Below are positions 37,884-45,943 of a DNA stretch of 45,943 nucleotides, one piece after another. The notes beneath the pieces were generated by a model. That model was not told where the DNA came from, searched no databases, and was given only the letters and a program-made list of their open reading frames with translations. Position 1 is the first letter of the stretch. Every line of letters starts with the position of its first letter. Source of the stretch: Chitinivorax sp. B (GTDB taxonomy: Bacteria > Pseudomonadota > Gammaproteobacteria > Burkholderiales > SCOH01); contig NZ_SCOH01000040.1 of NCBI RefSeq assembly GCF_005503445.1, forward strand, positions 1 through 45,943, in the 5' to 3' direction. The position numbers and the translations under genes were made by a program.

Positions 37884-37902
37884 ATATTCCATATTGGAAT
37901 AT
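37884..37902. promoter_or_regulatory. 19-bp inverted repeat before the TonB receptor
   Basis: ATATTCCA and TGGAATAT arms are separated by 3 nt, followed by an AT-rich run (to about 37935). It lies 180 bp upstream of the receptor start and is a plausible operator or promoter site. It resembles the smaller palindrome at 17549-17560. Confidence 0.4.
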
Positions 37903-38084
37903 AGAAATATAAATTCATATTTTTAAGCAATAAAAAAACACTGCTATCCTGCGCCACATCCCGCTTGGTAAAGCGCCACCAGCAGCCAAACCAGTGGGTA
38001 GGTGACCAGGAAAAGGCAAGCCATCCCGCCTTCGGTTTTCCTTGGTCGCTCCTCAATCGATGTATCGTTACTCAAAGGCCATCA

Positions 38085-40775
38085 ATGAGAACTGAAACTG
38101 CTTGGAAACTGGGCATTCTGGGGTTATCCCTGAGTACACCACCACTGATTGCAGCTGATGCCCCGTCCGCAGCCAAACCCGCGGAACGGATCGCGGTCAC
38201 AGGTTCGCGCATTCCCCGCGCCACCCAGGAAGGCCCCACCAGCGTCACCGTCATCAGCAGCAAGGATCTGGACAACCTTGGTTACAAAAACGTATTCGAT
38301 GCGCTGAACCAGCAAACGCAAAACACCGGCTTTACGCAAGGTGCGGATTTTGGCAATACGTTCACCCCTGCAGCCAATACCATCAGCCTGCGCGGATTGG
38401 GGCCCAACCATACACTGATCCTGATCAATGGTCGGCGGGTGGCGGAATACCCCGTTGCCTACGAAGGAAAAATCAACTTCGTCAATTTGGCCAATATCCC
38501 ATCCGCGCTGGTGGACAGAATCGAGATCCTGAATGGTTCGGGCGCGGCGATCTACGGCTCGGATGCCATTGCCGGTGTGGTCAATACCGTCATCAAGAAA
38601 CGAGCCCGTGGGATAGATGTGAACCTCAAAGTGGGTGGCACCCAACGTGGCGGTGGCAGCAACGGACGCCTCCAGATCAGTGGTGGAACCAGTGCTGGTC
38701 CGCTGCGTGTCTTGTTTGGCGTGGAATTGAGTCGTACCAACGAGATCTGGGCCAAAGACCGTGACTTCATGGCCGCATCGACATTGAATGGCGAAACCCC
38801 AACCAGCATCTGGTCACGGCAGGACCTGACCACCAAGCGCTATATTGCGCCAACGGACAATTGCGCAGCCTTTGCCAATCAGTTTGATGGCAGCGTGGTG
38901 CAAGTCAACAGCCGGACCGGCAGCTATTGCGGCAGCGGCAAGGCCCGCCCGACCTATTGGACCACCCAGACCCGCAACCAGAGCCAGAACGTCTATGGCG
39001 CCCTCTACTACGACCTGAACGACGACACCACACTGTTTGCGGATGCCTTCCTAGCCCTGAACAACACGCAGAACAATACACGCGGCCCCAGTTGGGTGTC
39101 GGCGGCTGACAAGGGGAGTTACTTTCTGAACCAGAACACCGGGCATTACGAGGTTTGGAAGCGCAGTTTTGCGCCGGAGGAAATCGGCGGCGTCGAAAAA
39201 TTCAATCGTGAGTGGGACGATACGGCGGGCAATCTATCCTTCGGCGTAAAGGGCCGGCTGGGACAAAGCAGTTGGAACTATGAAGCAGCCTACAGCGCAT
39301 CGGCCTATACCAGTTATGCCAGCGCGCCGATCATCCTGAATGGCATTGACGAATACTTCCTGGGGCTCCGGCTGGGCACCGATGCCAGTGGCGTGGCCAT
39401 CTATGCGCCGGACGACGCAACATTCAACCGGCCCGCCACCCCGCAGGAATTTGCAGCACGGTATGCGCATGCGATCGCCAAGAACAACGCCTGGACCCAG
39501 AATGTGAGCCTGAGCGCCTATGGCGACCTGCTGGAATTGCCTGCCGGCCCGATTTCTGCCGCCAGCGTGGTGGAATGGGGTAATCAGGGTTATACCAATC
39601 GGCAGGACAAACGTTACAACGACAAGGTGTTCTATAACCGAGGGCCGTTTGAAGATGTAGGCGGGACACGTTCCCGTTATGCCATCGCCGGCGAACTCAA
39701 CATCCCCATTGCCAAGCCGTTGAAGGCGACACTGGCCGGCCGTTACGATCACTACAGTTTTGCCGACCGCAGCGACAACAAGCTCACCTACAGTGCCGGG
39801 CTGGAATTGCGACCACTCAATACCTTACTGTTCCGTGGTAATTACGCCACCAGTTTCCGCGCGCCGGACATGAACTATATCTATCAATCCAGTACAAAAG
39901 GCTATTATTCGTCGTCCACCGACCACTATCGCTGCAAGCAGGCCAATCAGCCCATTGCCAAATGCGACTTCGCCAACGTTTCCCCTGGAGTCAATTATGT
40001 TCAGACCGGCAACAAGGAACTGAAATCGGAAAGCGGCAAATCAATGGGCCTTGGGTTGGTCTGGTCACCCACCAACAGCTTTGATGTCACTGCCGATTAC
40101 TGGCGCATCACCATTGACGACCTGGTGACCAATCTGGACAGCGATCGTATCCTGCGAACTGAAGCAGATTGCCGGACTGGCGTGGAATCACCGGACTCTG
40201 CCCTGTGCATCGATACCCTGCGCCGGGTACGTCGCAACCCACCCAATGCCGTGCAGGGGCCGAATGAGGTTGTCGAGATTCTGAACAACCCGATCAACGC
40301 CGCCATGGAAAGCACCAGTGGATTCGATCTGGGCGGTACTGTCCGCTGGAAGCTTGACAATCTGGGCAGCTGGACCTGGAAAACTCAATACACCAAGGTG
40401 CTGACACACAAATACAAGCAGTTCCCAACGGATGCCGAGCAGGATCAGCTGCATGCAATGGACAACAGCGACTGGCCAGACAAGCTGATCACCGGTCTGG
40501 GCTGGTCACACAAGGATTGGTCGTCCAATGTGCAACTGACGCGCTATGGCCGCATTCCCGACGGCAGCGAGACGGCATATCTGTCGCGCACGACACTGAC
40601 CAACCTCAGCGTGGGTTACCAGTTCAACAAACAAAGCCGTGTCACAGTCATCGTCAACAACCTGTTCAACCGCATCAAGCATGATCCTTCGGAAGGCTGG
40701 CCGTACTACCCCGTGGGCAGCTACAGCCCTCATGGGCGGACCGCATGGCTTGAGGTGAACTACCACTTCATTTGA
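38085..40775 (+). CDS. TonB-dependent outer-membrane receptor
   Basis: 896 aa: signal peptide (LGILGLSLSTPPLIAADA), then a plug domain (ERIAVTGSRIPRATQEGPTS, NTISLRGLGPNHTLILINGRR, VDRIEILNGSGAAIYGSDAIAGVVN), then a 22-strand-type barrel ending in an aromatic strand (GRTAWLEVNYHFI). The plug style (VTGSRIPR, LRGLGPNHTLILINGRR) is that of receptors for carbohydrates or other organic ligands in Gram-negative bacteria rather than siderophore receptors, but the ligand is unknown. AAGG lies 6 nt before ATG 38085; an in-frame opening from 37965 lacks a signal. A solute-binding protein gene follows, separated by 350 bp. Confidence 0.92.
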   Translation: MRTETAWKLGILGLSLSTPPLIAADAPSAAKPAERIAVTGSRIPRATQEGPTSVTVISSKDLDNLGYKNVFDALNQQTQNTGFTQGADFGNTFTPAANTISLRGLGPNHTLILINGRRVAEYPVAYEGKINFVNLANIPSALVDRIEILNGSGAAIYGSDAIAGVVNTVIKKRARGIDVNLKVGGTQRGGGSNGRLQISGGTSAGPLRVLFGVELSRTNEIWAKDRDFMAASTLNGETPTSIWSRQDLTTKRYIAPTDNCAAFANQFDGSVVQVNSRTGSYCGSGKARPTYWTTQTRNQSQNVYGALYYDLNDDTTLFADAFLALNNTQNNTRGPSWVSAADKGSYFLNQNTGHYEVWKRSFAPEEIGGVEKFNREWDDTAGNLSFGVKGRLGQSSWNYEAAYSASAYTSYASAPIILNGIDEYFLGLRLGTDASGVAIYAPDDATFNRPATPQEFAARYAHAIAKNNAWTQNVSLSAYGDLLELPAGPISAASVVEWGNQGYTNRQDKRYNDKVFYNRGPFEDVGGTRSRYAIAGELNIPIAKPLKATLAGRYDHYSFADRSDNKLTYSAGLELRPLNTLLFRGNYATSFRAPDMNYIYQSSTKGYYSSSTDHYRCKQANQPIAKCDFANVSPGVNYVQTGNKELKSESGKSMGLGLVWSPTNSFDVTADYWRITIDDLVTNLDSDRILRTEADCRTGVESPDSALCIDTLRRVRRNPPNAVQGPNEVVEILNNPINAAMESTSGFDLGGTVRWKLDNLGSWTWKTQYTKVLTHKYKQFPTDAEQDQLHAMDNSDWPDKLITGLGWSHKDWSSNVQLTRYGRIPDGSETAYLSRTTLTNLSVGYQFNKQSRVTVIVNNLFNRIKHDPSEGWPYYPVGSYSPHGRTAWLEVNYHFI

Positions 40776-41125
40776 TACAACCACATATCTGCCAGCCCAC
40801 GCCAACTCGTGGACTGGCTTCCTCCAGCGAGCGACGGCCATATACCGTTTCCAGTTTGCCTCTCCGCCATCTGCCGTCTAAGCTCAAACTGCTGTCAAAA
40901 GGGAGCGCTGCCCAGCCTTAAAACCTGATTAAGATCTGTCGTGAGCGGCCGCCAGCGGGGTGAAGCGCAGCGCAAAAATCGGAATGTATGGGTGATACAT
41001 GAGGATTTTGAGCAGCACATGAACCTGATCGCGGTCGTACAATGACACATTGAACAGGTTCTAACAGGCAAAGGGGTGGCGACTAATTCACTCAAAGGTT
41101 CGACCTGTTCGATTGAGGAATAATG
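40776..41125. other. Gene-free stretch with hairpins, possible mobile-element remnant
   Basis: It holds a GC-rich block near 40940-40980 unlike its flanks, a small hairpin (TGTAT and ATACA around GGGTG, about 40986-41000), and separated inverted arms GAACAGGT (41052-41059) and ACCTGTTC (41103-41110). The word TTGAACAGGTT also occurs at about 27860. It could be an IS or MITE relic. No coding frame is convincing. Confidence 0.3.
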
Positions 41126-41824
41126 ATGAAATCCTTCCCGCTGTTGTTTGCCCTGATTACCGCCCCCGCCTTTGCAGAAAACCTGGTGATCACCACTGAA
41201 GACTACCCACCGTTCAATATGACGGTCTCTGGCAAGATCTCCGGCATTTCGACTGAAACTGTCGAGGAAATGGCCAAACGGGCTGGTGTGGGTATCGCCA
41301 TTTCGCTTTACCCGTGGGAGCGGGCCTACAATATGGCCCAGCAGGATGGCAAAACCTGCGTTTACTCCACCACCCGTACGACACAGCGCGAATCCTTGTT
41401 CAAGTGGGTTGGCCCACTGGTGAACAACAACTGGGTGCTGTATGCAAAGGCAGATGCCAAAGCAGTTGGCAAACTGGAAGATACCAAGGCCGCCAAGATT
41501 GGTGGCTATCGTGGTGATGCCATTGCCAACTTCTTGAAAGAAGGCGGGTATAAAGTTGAAGAAACCAACAATGACAGCCAGAACCCTGAAAAGCTATTGG
41601 CCGGCCGCATCGACTATTGGGCCACAGGAGAACAACTGGGCGCCCACTTGGCCAAACAGAAGGGCATCACCGGCATCAAGCCGGTCTTGACCTTCAAGGA
41701 GACTCAAATGTATCTGGCTTGCAACAAAGGTGTGCCCGATGCCGTTGTCACCAAACTCAATGACGCACTGAAAGCCATGGTCAGTGACGGTACTGTGGCC
41801 AAGATCGGCAAAAAATACCAGTAG
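41126..41824 (+). CDS. Periplasmic solute-binding protein, family 3
   Basis: A 232-aa protein with a short signal peptide (FPLLFALITAPAFA) and a family 3 bacterial solute-binding fold: LVITTEDYPPFNMTVSGKISGISTETVEEMAKRAG, RAYNMAQQDGKTCVYSTTRT, GGYRGDAIANFL, then a closing VVTKLNDALKAMVSDGTVAKIGKKY. Such proteins bind amino acids or related small molecules for ABC uptake, or act as sensors. No permease or ATPase gene is adjacent. Of two tandem ATGs (41123 and 41126), the second has the better 6-nt spacing from GAGGA at 41115-41119. Confidence 0.9.
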   Translation: MKSFPLLFALITAPAFAENLVITTEDYPPFNMTVSGKISGISTETVEEMAKRAGVGIAISLYPWERAYNMAQQDGKTCVYSTTRTTQRESLFKWVGPLVNNNWVLYAKADAKAVGKLEDTKAAKIGGYRGDAIANFLKEGGYKVEETNNDSQNPEKLLAGRIDYWATGEQLGAHLAKQKGITGIKPVLTFKETQMYLACNKGVPDAVVTKLNDALKAMVSDGTVAKIGKKYQ

Positions 41825-41827
41825 ACC

Positions 41828-41854
41828 TCGGGGGTGGGCTTTGCCCCACCCCTG
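41828..41854 (+). terminator. Hairpin after the solute-binding protein gene
   Basis: GGGGTGGG and CCCACCCC arms around CTTTGC, starting about 4 bp after the stop. The stem is strong but there is no T run. Confidence 0.5.
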
Positions 41855-41870
41855 TATCAGTATCAGCACA

Positions 41871-42185
41871 ATGATGACATCACTCCTTACCCAGCAATCC
41901 GACGACAGCCCGCTCGACTCCGATGCGATCCATGGCTACCTTGACCCGGAAGATACCGACTACCAGGCCGACTCTCTGCAGTTTGTCTGCCGCGCCCAAA
42001 ACGACCACGCCACACTGTGGGTGTGGCAATATCGAGACCACGCCAATCAACCCAGCCTGCTTGTCATTCGACGAGCACAAACCGCCACCCGTCCCAGCGA
42101 CTTCATGCTGGCCTGTGGCGAATGGCCAGATCCTGACGCCTCCCAGCCTGAACTGGTCGACATGCTGTTCAAGTTCACCAACTGA
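41871..42185 (+). CDS. Hypothetical protein (104 aa)
   Basis: A small acidic soluble protein: a disordered-looking N-terminus (DSPLDSDAIHGYLDPEDTDY), then a compact domain (LQFVCRAQNDHATLWVWQYRD to LLVIRRAQTATRP, FMLACGEWPDP). ATG 41871 has no clear ribosome site, and a second ATG follows at once. I do not recognise it. Its position directly before tsaD and its protein-like composition support it being real. Confidence 0.55.
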   Translation: MMTSLLTQQSDDSPLDSDAIHGYLDPEDTDYQADSLQFVCRAQNDHATLWVWQYRDHANQPSLLVIRRAQTATRPSDFMLACGEWPDPDASQPELVDMLFKFTN

Positions 42186-42265
42186 GTACACCCTGTTTGT
42201 GCACCCTCCCCTCGACGCAGTAAAATGACTGGTTCTGCATTCAATAACGATAGTGTGGTTGGTAC

Positions 42266-43291
42266 ATGTTGGTTCTTGGTATTGAAACATCCTGTGATGA
42301 AAGCGGCATTGCACTGTATGACACGCAGCAAGGCTTGCTGGCACACCGCCTGCACACCCAGATGGCCATGCATGCCGAGTATGGTGGTGTTGTGCCGGAA
42401 CTGGCCTCGCGAGACCACATCCGCCGGGTGTTGCCATTGACTGAAGAATGCCTGAAAGCTGCTGGTAAAACCTTGCAGGAACTTGACGCCATCGCCTACA
42501 CCGAAGGCCCGGGCCTGGCCGGCGCGCTGCTGGTAGGTGCCAGTGTGGCCAACGCGCTGGCCTTCGCACTGAACAAACCTGTCATCGGGGTCCATCATCT
42601 GGAAGGTCATCTGCTGTCGCCATTACTGGCCGATCCAGCCCCAGCCTTCCCCTTCATTGCCTTGCTGGTATCAGGTGGGCACAGTCAGTTGATGGAGGTT
42701 ACCGGTGTCGGACAATATGCCTTGCTGGGTGAAACGCTGGACGATGCAGCCGGCGAGGCTTTCGACAAGACCGCCAAGCTACTCGGATTAGGTTACCCTG
42801 GTGGGCCCGCATTATCCCGGCTGGCGGAACAGGGTGACCCCAAACGCTTTACCCTGCCCCGACCCATGCTGCACTCGCCGGATCTGGATTTCAGCTTTTC
42901 CGGCCTGAAGACCGCCGTGCTGACACTGGTACGAGGGCAAGGTGAACTGGACAATGTTACCCGTGCCGATATCTGTGCTGCCTTTCAGGAAGCCATTGTG
43001 GAAGTGCTGGTCGGTAAATCACTGAAAGCATTGAAAACCACCGGTCACAAACAGCTGGTGATTGCAGGTGGCGTGGGCGCCAACAAACAGTTGCGGCAAA
43101 AACTGGATGAAGCCGCACAGCGGCGCAAATTCAAGGTGTTCTATCCACCACTGGAATTTTGTACCGACAATGGGGCAATGATTGCCTTTGCCGGTGCACA
43201 ACGTTTGGCTCAAGGCGTGATTGGCCTCGGTAGTTTTGGCGTGAAGCCACGTTGGGACCTGGGTAGCCTGGGTACGCCCGTCCAACCCTGA
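42266..43291 (+). CDS. tsaD: tRNA threonylcarbamoyladenosine transferase TsaD
   Basis: TsaD places the threonylcarbamoyl group on A37 of ANN-reading tRNAs with TsaB and TsaE. Family motifs are clear: [10 protein letters not shown] at the N-terminus, [12 protein letters not shown], metal ligands His111 and His115 (HHLEGH), [28 protein letters not shown] and the late [12 protein letters not shown]. The 341-aa length is standard. The start is close to a weak ribosome site. The usual partner genes and rpsU are not in the window. Confidence 0.97.
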   Translation: MLVLGIETSCDESGIALYDTQQGLLAHRLHTQMAMHAEYGGVVPELASRDHIRRVLPLTEECLKAAGKTLQELDAIAYTEGPGLAGALLVGASVANALAFALNKPVIGVHHLEGHLLSPLLADPAPAFPFIALLVSGGHSQLMEVTGVGQYALLGETLDDAAGEAFDKTAKLLGLGYPGGPALSRLAEQGDPKRFTLPRPMLHSPDLDFSFSGLKTAVLTLVRGQGELDNVTRADICAAFQEAIVEVLVGKSLKALKTTGHKQLVIAGGVGANKQLRQKLDEAAQRRKFKVFYPPLEFCTDNGAMIAFAGAQRLAQGVIGLGSFGVKPRWDLGSLGTPVQP

Positions 43292-43344
43292 TCAAACAGA
43301 CATGCCATCACCGGGGAGACCAAGGCACCGCCCTCCCCTACCGC

Positions 43345-44205
43345 TTACGAATCAACGCGACGCAACACCCAACGTCGAATCGGCATCCCCTCAATGGCCT
43401 CTTCCATCTGCAAGCCATGCAATGCGGCTTCCTGTTTGAGATCAAACTGATGCCAGGATTCAACAAAGGGCTCGAATACCCGATGAGCCAGCAGCCTGAA
43501 ATAGACCCCTCGCCAACCATAGCACCGCCAAAGTGCCAATGCCGATTGCCGTAACTGAATCGGCGATGGCTCAGCCAGCACCAACAAACCACCGGGCTTG
43601 AGTACCCGTGCGATTTCGGCCAATGCTTGTCGGATATAGCTTGGTGGCACCTCGTGAAACACAAATACCGCGGACATGCCATCAAAACGCGCATCCGGAT
43701 AGGGTAGACGCTCCATCACCCCCTGCCGCACCTTGATTTCCGGGAACGTACAAGCTGCATGCCGTAACAGATAAGGGGACGGATCCAGTCCATGCACCTC
43801 TGGTACACCTTGCCGATGGATGGCTGCAGCAGTTTTGCCACCGGCACAACCCAGATCCAGTACCGACTGACAACCCGACAGTTGACCAGCCACCCAGTGC
43901 CGCACCGGCTGTACCAGGTTTAACATCGACAGGTCGAAACCAGTCAGGTAGCCATGCGACAAACGGTTGGAGTAGTTTCCGTTCGGCATGTTGTGAAACT
44001 CCAGCAACACATATTTGGGAATCACCTCAGCACCCGGCAGATCAGCCGGAATAGCCACCTTTTGCCGACGTCGGAAGGTATGAGCTACCAACTGTAACCA
44101 AGTCAGGGGATTGTGAAAATTGAGCTGGTCTGGCCAGGCATCAGGCAATTGAATCGTGGCCCAGTCAACTTCAGGGCTGAGGTACTGTGGGGCGTTTTGG
44201 TCCAT
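43345..44205 (-). CDS. SAM-dependent class I methyltransferase
   Basis: 286 aa with a long N-terminal region (about 120 aa) before a Rossmann methyltransferase domain. Motif I is VLDLGCAGGKTAAAI, acidic loop GLDPSPYLL, motif II/III region RFDGMSAVFVFHEVPPSYIRQAL and LAEIARVLKPGGLLVLAEPSP. The N-terminal part (PKYVLLEFHNMPNGNYSNRLSHGYLTGFD) is shared by a subgroup acting on small molecules. The substrate is unknown. It converges with tsaD, with 53 bp between ends. Confidence 0.87.
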   Translation of the reverse strand: MDQNAPQYLSPEVDWATIQLPDAWPDQLNFHNPLTWLQLVAHTFRRRQKVAIPADLPGAEVIPKYVLLEFHNMPNGNYSNRLSHGYLTGFDLSMLNLVQPVRHWVAGQLSGCQSVLDLGCAGGKTAAAIHRQGVPEVHGLDPSPYLLRHAACTFPEIKVRQGVMERLPYPDARFDGMSAVFVFHEVPPSYIRQALAEIARVLKPGGLLVLAEPSPIQLRQSALALWRCYGWRGVYFRLLAHRVFEPFVESWHQFDLKQEAALHGLQMEEAIEGMPIRRWVLRRVDS

Positions 44206-44333
44206 GGCACAACATCAAATCAAATTCACGTCTGTAACGGGCTTGCAAGAGCGCTGCAGCATAATCAGGCCAGCAGATTCACGCAAGTCACGGCCTTCCG
44301 GTGAGGTCCATATGACAACGGAATCATCATCGC

Positions 44334-44978
44334 CTAGGTACCTGACACACCATCCAACTTGTCAGCCTTGCGACGGATGGCCGAGCTATCCTGTTTGTTA
44401 GGCCGCGATGCTTGCATCTTCTGCAGGCGTTTGCGGATTTCATCGGAATCCATCCAGATATCTTCTCCCTTCAAGATAGCGACAATTTCCTCACTCGTCA
44501 GAAAAGGCTCGCATACCCGGTGCATGACTTTCTCAAACCATTTGCCAACAGCCATCACTTGGGCATGCTGCTCATTCCCCTTGCCGATAAAACTGCTCGA
44601 ATAGTTATGAAACATCAACTGGCAATTATCGTGTACCGCAATTTCGTCCCCTGCCAGAAAGATCAGCGCGCCCATCGAATAGGCCTTGGCCTCCAGCACT
44701 GTCGTTACACAGGCCTTTGACAGGTGCATGTTATTGATCAATTGCAAACCGGTGTCAAAATCCCCTCCCGGGGTATTCAAATGTAGATAGATCAGATCAT
44801 TTTCGGTGGCATTACGCAGCGTATTGAATAATTCTGTGTAATGTATAGGCGGCAGGATTTCATCCAATAGGTAATAAGAAATCTGACGAACGATCGCCTG
44901 ATTTTCGTAGCGGACATAGGGCACCACCAACTGTTCTTCTACCGCAGTGCCTTCATCCGGGCCAGTCATATTGTTCAT
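44334..44978 (-). CDS. ClpP-like serine protease
   Basis: 214 aa with the crotonase-like fold of ClpP: YLHLNTPGGDFDTGLQLINNM, nucleophile Ser101 in AKAYSMGALIFLAGDE, and His124 in LMFHNYSS. The third residue is probably an Asp in the DIWMDSDE region. It differs from housekeeping ClpP (no LPxxxIIFLG core, a longer acidic N-terminus, and a basic C-terminal tail NKQDSSAIRRKADKLDG). This resembles the divergent ClpP-like proteins also seen in phages. AGGAG lies 9 nt before the ATG. It stands alone with no Clp ATPase nearby. Whether it works with ClpX or ClpA is unknown. Confidence 0.88.
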   Translation of the reverse strand: MNNMTGPDEGTAVEEQLVVPYVRYENQAIVRQISYYLLDEILPPIHYTELFNTLRNATENDLIYLHLNTPGGDFDTGLQLINNMHLSKACVTTVLEAKAYSMGALIFLAGDEIAVHDNCQLMFHNYSSSFIGKGNEQHAQVMAVGKWFEKVMHRVCEPFLTSEEIVAILKGEDIWMDSDEIRKRLQKMQASRPNKQDSSAIRRKADKLDGVSGT

Positions 44979-45120
44979 GCGTATTTACTCCTTCAATGTG
45001 AAGTATAGGCGGTGACACCACGTTTGAACTTGCGCCAACGCAAATCTATTCATCACCGAGGGAGGCTGTCATCGGTACGGCCAAACAGGCAGCATGGGAA
45101 CGCAGTACCGATCAACCATG

Positions 45121-45143
45121 AAAAATGGGGCCAACGCCCCATT
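45121..45143 (-). terminator. Rho-independent terminator of the acyltransferase gene
   Basis: On the minus strand AATGGGGC and GCCCCATT arms around GTTG are followed by Ts, 27 bp after the acyltransferase stop. Confidence 0.85.
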
Positions 45144-45169
45144 CTCACTGCATTCATGTCAGCCAGCAC

Positions 45170-45751
45170 TCACTCGCTCTGGTAATCTGGATTTTTACCT
45201 GTAATGCCTTTGTAGAAGGCCTGAATCTCTGCCATGTCTTTTTCGACATTCCCTGTTGGATAGAACACTGGCCCGAATCCGCCAACCTTCTCCTTGAAAT
45301 CCAGAAATGCCAGCACAATTGGTACTTGCGCCCCGACCGCAATATGGTAGAAGCCAGTCTTCCAGTAGCGAACTTTGCTGCGTGTACCTTCTGGTGGAAT
45401 CGTCACCACCAGCCGGTCTGACCGGTTATAGACATCCACGATCTGCTGGACCAGATTATTGGATTTCGAACGGTCCACCTCAATCCCACCCAGCCAGCGC
45501 ATGATCGGCCCCAGCGGCCCACGGAACAGGCTGTTCTTGCCCATCCAGTAGATTTTTGCGTGGGAAGCAAAACACAAACCCAGCGTTACCGGAAAATCCC
45601 AATTACTGGTATGTGGCGCAGCAATCATCACATATTTGGGCAGGTCCGGGAACTTGCCCTGCAGGCGCCAACCCGCCAGCTTCAGCATGACAATCGAGAT
45701 CCAGGCAAACAGCGTACGAATAATCGGCGTATCGAAAATGGTGTAATGCAT
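45170..45751 (-). CDS. Glycerophosphate-type acyltransferase (PlsC family)
   Basis: 193 aa with a membrane-associating N-terminus (LFAWISIVMLKLAGW), the acyltransferase HX4D motif HTSNWD (His47, Asp52), the substrate block KNSLFRGPLGPIMRWLGGIEVDRSK and motif III IPPEGTRSK. It probably esterifies a lysophospholipid or related acceptor at the inner membrane. ATG 45751 (MHYTIFDTP) fits family starts; longer in-frame openings give unlikely N-termini. A clear terminator follows. Confidence 0.9.
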   Translation of the reverse strand: MHYTIFDTPIIRTLFAWISIVMLKLAGWRLQGKFPDLPKYVMIAAPHTSNWDFPVTLGLCFASHAKIYWMGKNSLFRGPLGPIMRWLGGIEVDRSKSNNLVQQIVDVYNRSDRLVVTIPPEGTRSKVRYWKTGFYHIAVGAQVPIVLAFLDFKEKVGGFGPVFYPTGNVEKDMAEIQAFYKGITGKNPDYQSE

Positions 45752-45877
45752 ATTGTGATGATCAGTATGGGTGGGGTGGGATGCAGACCAGAACATGCAG
45801 GACCGCGACCACATCACATGTCGGATACATGTACGTTGCCACCAGCAGGCTGCTTTCAGGAAGACATCAAAGAAAAA

Positions 45878-45943
45878 TCAAGGGGTTGGACTATATCTGA
45901 ATTTGCCTTGCGGGTAAATGCCCACCCCATACCCTCCCAGCAT
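45878..45943 (-). CDS. Possible C-terminal end of a gene running off the window
   Basis: A minus-strand frame enters from the right edge and ends at a TGA (45878-45880) with a plausible protein tail (GGYGVGIYPQGKFRYSPTP). It is too short to identify and could be chance. Confidence 0.3.
   Translation of the reverse strand: MLGGYGVGIYPQGKFRYSPTP

Overview
The window looks like a betaproteobacterial chromosome, probably of Neisseriales type. This rests on the protein style of GuaA, TsaD and the H-NS-like protein and on codon use, not on a database search. It combines ordinary housekeeping and signalling genes with one clear piece of acquired DNA.

Left end to 11.35 kb: guaA (GMP synthetase) is followed by a 9.75-kb genomic island. 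A 16-bp direct repeat bounds the island: one copy is the 3' end of guaA including its stop codon (1579-1594) and the other is at 11332-11347. The island starts with a P4-type integrase that has lost its catalytic half and is joined to a plasmid or conjugation-type gene fragment. Two small unknown genes and a TraB-like protein follow, then a serine recombinase with a 28-bp dyad resembling a crossover site in front of it. Next comes a PaeR7I/XhoI-type restriction-modification pair. The island ends with a tightly coupled three-gene operon (8423-11237) that I cannot assign to any known system. Its first protein carries a PD-(D/E)XK-nuclease-like pattern. This trio is the best candidate for an undescribed, possibly defensive, system.

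11.35-17.4 kb: a gene-poor stretch with one small membrane-anchored hypothetical and a possible broken relative on the other strand. An envelope group follows: a membrane Ser/Thr kinase with an extracytoplasmic sensor and HAMP domain, a LysM-like polysaccharide deacetylase lipoprotein, a helical-repeat lipoprotein and, on the opposite strand, a LysM lipoprotein.

17.6-27.2 kb (minus strand): a complete Wsp-like chemosensory operon, transcribed CheW, CheR-TPR, CheW, MCP, CheA-REC, CheB, then a REC-GAF-histidine kinase. The last gene takes the place where Wsp systems carry the diguanylate cyclase WspR.

27.2-30.6 kb: an H-NS-family nucleoid protein between two long AT-rich gene-free stretches, then a small lipoprotein.

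30.7-37.8 kb: an ArsR-family regulator with cysteine pairs, divergent from an RND adaptor, RND pump, DUF2892 membrane protein, sulfide:quinone oxidoreductase and rhodanese. I read this as a sulfide or persulfide response cluster. A palindrome overlapping a promoter-like sequence lies in the divergent region.

37.9-45.9 kb: a TonB-dependent receptor, a family 3 solute-binding protein, a small hypothetical, tsaD, a SAM methyltransferase, a ClpP-like serine protease and a glycerolipid acyltransferase.
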